Source of the DNA: Propionibacteriaceae bacterium
GTDB taxonomy: Bacteria; Actinomycetota; Actinomycetes; Propionibacteriales; Propionibacteriaceae
Direction of reading: 5' to 3'
Length of the DNA: 64,000 nucleotides
Assembly (NCBI GenBank): GCA_017306015.1
Contig: JAFKJK010000014.1
Span: 1 to 64,000 of the forward strand
In this document: piece by piece, positions 61,494 through 64,000 of the stretch
How positions within the stretch are numbered: the stretch's first letter is position 1
How the letters are laid out: each line of letters opens with the position of its first letter
Notes under the pieces: generated by a model
Database searches by the model: none
Seen by the model: the letters and a program-made list of their open reading frames with translations, nothing else
What the model was told of the DNA's origin: nothing
Translations under genes and position numbers: made by a program

Positions 61494-63779
61494 TTACGGC
61501 AGTCGCCGGTCATCGGCCGACGCCGACACCCGGAAGGATGCCACGAGGAGGTCCTCGTCACGGGAGCTCGATCCGGCGAGCAGCTCGAAGTCACCGGCCT
61601 CGACCACGCGACGGGCGTCGGCGTCCACGATCGTGCAGTCGGCCACGGGCACGGCGAAGTCCACGCTCGCACTCTCCCCCGGCTCGAGCCGGACGCGCCG
61701 GTACGCCTTGAGCTCCTTGTCCGCCCAGGTCAGGGACGTGACCAGGTCCCGGACGTAGACCTGGACGGTCTCGACAACTGGACGCTGCCCGGTGTTGGTG
61801 ACCCGGACGCTCGCGCGGACGGTGCCGTCGACACCCAGTTCGTCCTCGGCGAGGACCAGGTCGGCGTACTCGACACGGCTGTAGCTCAGCCCGTGGCCGA
61901 AGGCGAAGGCGGGCGCCTGAGTGAGGTCGGCGTACCGCTCGCCATGCTGTCCGCGGATCTGGTTGTAGTAGGTCGGTTGCTGGCCGACGTGTCGCGGGAA
62001 CGAGATCGGCAGCCGTCCGGACGGCTCGATGTCACCGAAGATGAGCTCGGCGATCGCCCGACCGCCCGCGTCACCGGGGTTGAACGCCTCGACCACAGCA
62101 GCGGTGCGTGCGAGCAGGTGCTCGGGCAGCACCAGCGGCTTGCTGTTGGCCAGGACGAGCACCACCGGCTTGCCCTCGTCGAGGACGCGGGCCCACAGCT
62201 CCACCTGGCCGCCCTGGAGCTCGAGGGTGGCGGTGGAGCGGGCCTCTCCGACCAGCAGGATGCTGTCGCCGAGGACGAGGACGACCACGTCCGACTCCCT
62301 GGCGAGGGTCGCGGCCTCGTCGAGCCGCGCGGCATCCGCCGGTATCGGCTCGATGATCGGCCAGCGCGGCTGCCCGTCCGGGCCGACCGGGCCGTCCGGG
62401 TGCGGGACCGCGCGGACGATTCCGCAGCCGGCGGCGTGGCCCACCTGCCATCCCTTGTCGGCGGCGACCTCACGCAGCCCGTCCAGCACGGTGACGGTGT
62501 GCGGTGAGCGGTAGTCCGGCCCGAGCCAGGAGCACTGACCCGAGCCGCCGGCCCAGTCGCCGGTCATCGCGGCCGGGTCGTCCGCGTTCGGCCCGATGAC
62601 GGCGAGCGCACCTCCCCCCGCGGCCAGGGGCAGCAGCGGAGCCTGCCCTGGGCCTGTCGGAGGATTGGCGAGCAGCACCAGCGACTCGCGGGCGATCTCC
62701 AGGGCTGCCGTGCGGTGGTCAGCACAGCCGATCACCTCGGCCTGGCGGGCCGGGTCGGGGCCGGCGGGATCCTCGAACAGGCCGAGGGAGAACTTCAGGG
62801 TGAGCACCCGCGCGACCGCGGCGTCGAGGACGGCCTCGTCGAGGAGCCCGCGTTCGACCGCCTCTTGAGCGCCGTCGTAGAAGCCGGGCGTGGTCATCAC
62901 CAGGTCGTTGCCGGCGTTCAGGGCGCGGGCGGCAGCCTCGGCGTAGTCGGCACAGACCTTCTGCTCCCAGACGAGCCGGCCGACGTTGTCCCAGTCGGTG
63001 ACCAGGACGCCGTCGAAGCCCCATTCGCCCTTGAGGACGTCGTCGAGCAGCCAATGGTTGACCGTGATCGGCACCCCGTCCATGGCCTGGTAGCCGAGCA
63101 TGAAGGTGGCGCTGCCGGCCCGGGCGGCCCGCTCGAACGGCGGGGTGAACCACGAACGCAGCTTGCGGCGGGAGATGTCGGCCTCGGACGCGTCCCGGCC
63201 ACCCTGGGTCTCGGAGTAGCCGGCGAAGTGCTTGGCCGTGGCGAGCATCGCGGTCGACTCGGCCAGATCGTCGCCCTGATAGCCACGGATCATCGCCGTG
63301 GCCAGGTCGCCGATCAGCAGCGGGTCCTCGCCGAAGGTCTCGTCCACCCGTCCCCAGCGCAGGTCGCGGGCGATGCACAACACTGGCGAGAACGTCCACT
63401 TGAAGCCGGTCGAGGTGGCCTCGACGGCGGTGACCCGGGCCATCCGTTCGGCGTTGGCGGGATTCCAGCTGCAGGCGGTGGCGAGCTGGGTGCCGAAGAT
63501 CGTCGCCCCGGGCCAGAAGGAATGGCCGTGGATGCAGTCGTCGGCCAGCAGCAACGGGATGCCGAGTTCGGTGCCGGCGGCGAGGTCGATCGCGGCCCGC
63601 ATCCGCTCCGGCGGGACGTGCAGCAGCGACCCGACCTGCTGGCGGGTGACCAGGTCGTCCAGATCGCCCTGGGCATCGGCCTGCATGACCTGGCCGACCT
63701 TCTGTTGCAGGCTCATCCGGGCGAGCAGGTCCTCGACCCGCTCGGCAACCGGGAGCGACGGATCGCGATAGCCGGACAC
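61494..63779 (-). CDS. GH3 beta-glucosidase (BglX-like)
   Basis: A 761-residue GH3 enzyme: ERVEDLLARMSLQQKVGQVMQ, IPLLLADDCIHGHSFWPGATIFGTQLATACSWNP, DLRWGRVDETFGEDPLLIGDLA, KHFAGYSETQGGRDAS, nucleophile Asp in VLVTDWDNVGRL (about 260), the second alpha/beta domain, AFAFGHGLSYSRVEYADLVL and the C-terminal fibronectin-III-like domain (VRVTNTGQRPVVETVQVYV). GTG 63779 lies 6 bases behind GGAGG; longer starts would cover the operator. No signal peptide. Specificity is probably beta-glucan, but xylosidase is possible in this family. Confidence 0.92.
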   Translation of the reverse strand: MSGYRDPSLPVAERVEDLLARMSLQQKVGQVMQADAQGDLDDLVTRQQVGSLLHVPPERMRAAIDLAAGTELGIPLLLADDCIHGHSFWPGATIFGTQLATACSWNPANAERMARVTAVEATSTGFKWTFSPVLCIARDLRWGRVDETFGEDPLLIGDLATAMIRGYQGDDLAESTAMLATAKHFAGYSETQGGRDASEADISRRKLRSWFTPPFERAARAGSATFMLGYQAMDGVPITVNHWLLDDVLKGEWGFDGVLVTDWDNVGRLVWEQKVCADYAEAAARALNAGNDLVMTTPGFYDGAQEAVERGLLDEAVLDAAVARVLTLKFSLGLFEDPAGPDPARQAEVIGCADHRTAALEIARESLVLLANPPTGPGQAPLLPLAAGGGALAVIGPNADDPAAMTGDWAGGSGQCSWLGPDYRSPHTVTVLDGLREVAADKGWQVGHAAGCGIVRAVPHPDGPVGPDGQPRWPIIEPIPADAARLDEAATLARESDVVVLVLGDSILLVGEARSTATLELQGGQVELWARVLDEGKPVVLVLANSKPLVLPEHLLARTAAVVEAFNPGDAGGRAIAELIFGDIEPSGRLPISFPRHVGQQPTYYNQIRGQHGERYADLTQAPAFAFGHGLSYSRVEYADLVLAEDELGVDGTVRASVRVTNTGQRPVVETVQVYVRDLVTSLTWADKELKAYRRVRLEPGESASVDFAVPVADCTIVDADARRVVEAGDFELLAGSSSRDEDLLVASFRVSASADDRRLP

Positions 63780-63793
63780 CAGCCACCTCCTCG

Positions 63794-63807
63794 TGTAAGC
63801 GCTCTCA
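63794..63807 (-). promoter_or_regulatory. LacI-type operator upstream of GH3 gene
   Basis: TGTAAGCGCTCTCA is a near-perfect palindrome around AGCGCT, the classical LacI/GalR operator form (TGWNANCGNTNWCA-like). It lies immediately upstream of the ribosome site of the GH3 gene, where it would block transcription. No LacI regulator gene is in the window. Confidence 0.7.
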
Positions 63808-64000
63808 TAGCTAATCACACCTTCCCGCGGTCCGCCGACCCGACCGCGCTCGGTGGATCGCGGCACGAGTGCCGCTGAACGGAGACGGGTGCGAACGAGT
63901 TGGCACGGCCACCGTGGGAACCGCCAACGAAACCGACCCGGCGGACGAGTCCGTGCAGGCGGCCGGGACGGCGAGTCTGCAGCTTCGGTTGAGAGAATTC

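Overview
This window comes from a high-GC Gram-positive bacterium, almost certainly an actinobacterium. Nearly every coding frame uses G or C in the third position, GTG starts and 4-base ATGA/GTGA overlaps are frequent, and there is a mycothiol-transferase-type DinB protein, a PdxS/PdxT/PdxR vitamin B6 system, Tat-exported lipoproteins and an LCP-type cell-wall ligase. A family such as Propionibacteriaceae would fit, but that is inference. I saw no rRNA, tRNA, transposase, phage gene or CRISPR array.

Region by region. 1-8323 (minus strand): the 5' part of an LCP gene, a six-gene MoxR/DUF58/DUF4129 operon ending in a DinB protein, a bifunctional-nuclease-domain protein and a probable baeRF11 protein. 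8449-9875 (plus): a single-pass membrane protein coupled to an ECF sigma factor. 9877-14682 (minus): a strongly asymmetric heterodimeric ABC exporter, then an alpha/beta hydrolase that carries an in-frame triplicated 39-bp repeat. 14698-19301: repeat-rich DNA around pdxT, a PemK/MazF toxin with its ribbon-helix-helix antitoxin, pdxS and the divergent regulator pdxR. 19302-25498 (minus): a methionine operon (metN-metI-metQ, two trans-sulfuration PLP enzymes, a beta-propeller protein) behind a SAM-riboswitch-like leader. 25648-26991 (plus): a cysteine-synthase/rhodanese fusion.

27085-33216: a thioredoxin/DUF4395 pair, a second palindromic repeat cluster, a GntR regulator and a PadR regulator with paired operators, and the PadR-linked ABC transporter. 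33309-37586 (plus): a second MoxR-DUF58 operon, this one with a transglutaminase. 37608-43828 (minus): a two-gene secondary-metabolite locus made of a Pls/PosA-type single-module synthetase with its own C-terminal phosphopantetheinyl transferase, and a diaminobutyrate-type aminotransferase. 43979-46451 (plus): a lipoprotein and a two-component system. 46487-48417 (minus): an mntR-mntH pair with a clear operator. 48450-63807: a beta-linked oligosaccharide locus with a GH1-GH3 double glucosidase, a family-5 (oligopeptide-type) ABC importer, a GH2 beta-mannosidase, tatA and a second GH3 enzyme, with LacI-type operators in front of the GH2 and GH3 genes.

The strongest candidates for something little described are the self-activating Pls/PosA synthetase with its diamino-acid aminotransferase, the GH1-GH3 fusion in its manno/gluco-oligosaccharide locus, the one-active-site ABC exporter, and the dispersed palindromic repeats that have entered or extended genes (hydrolase, pdxR, dppC-oppD junction).
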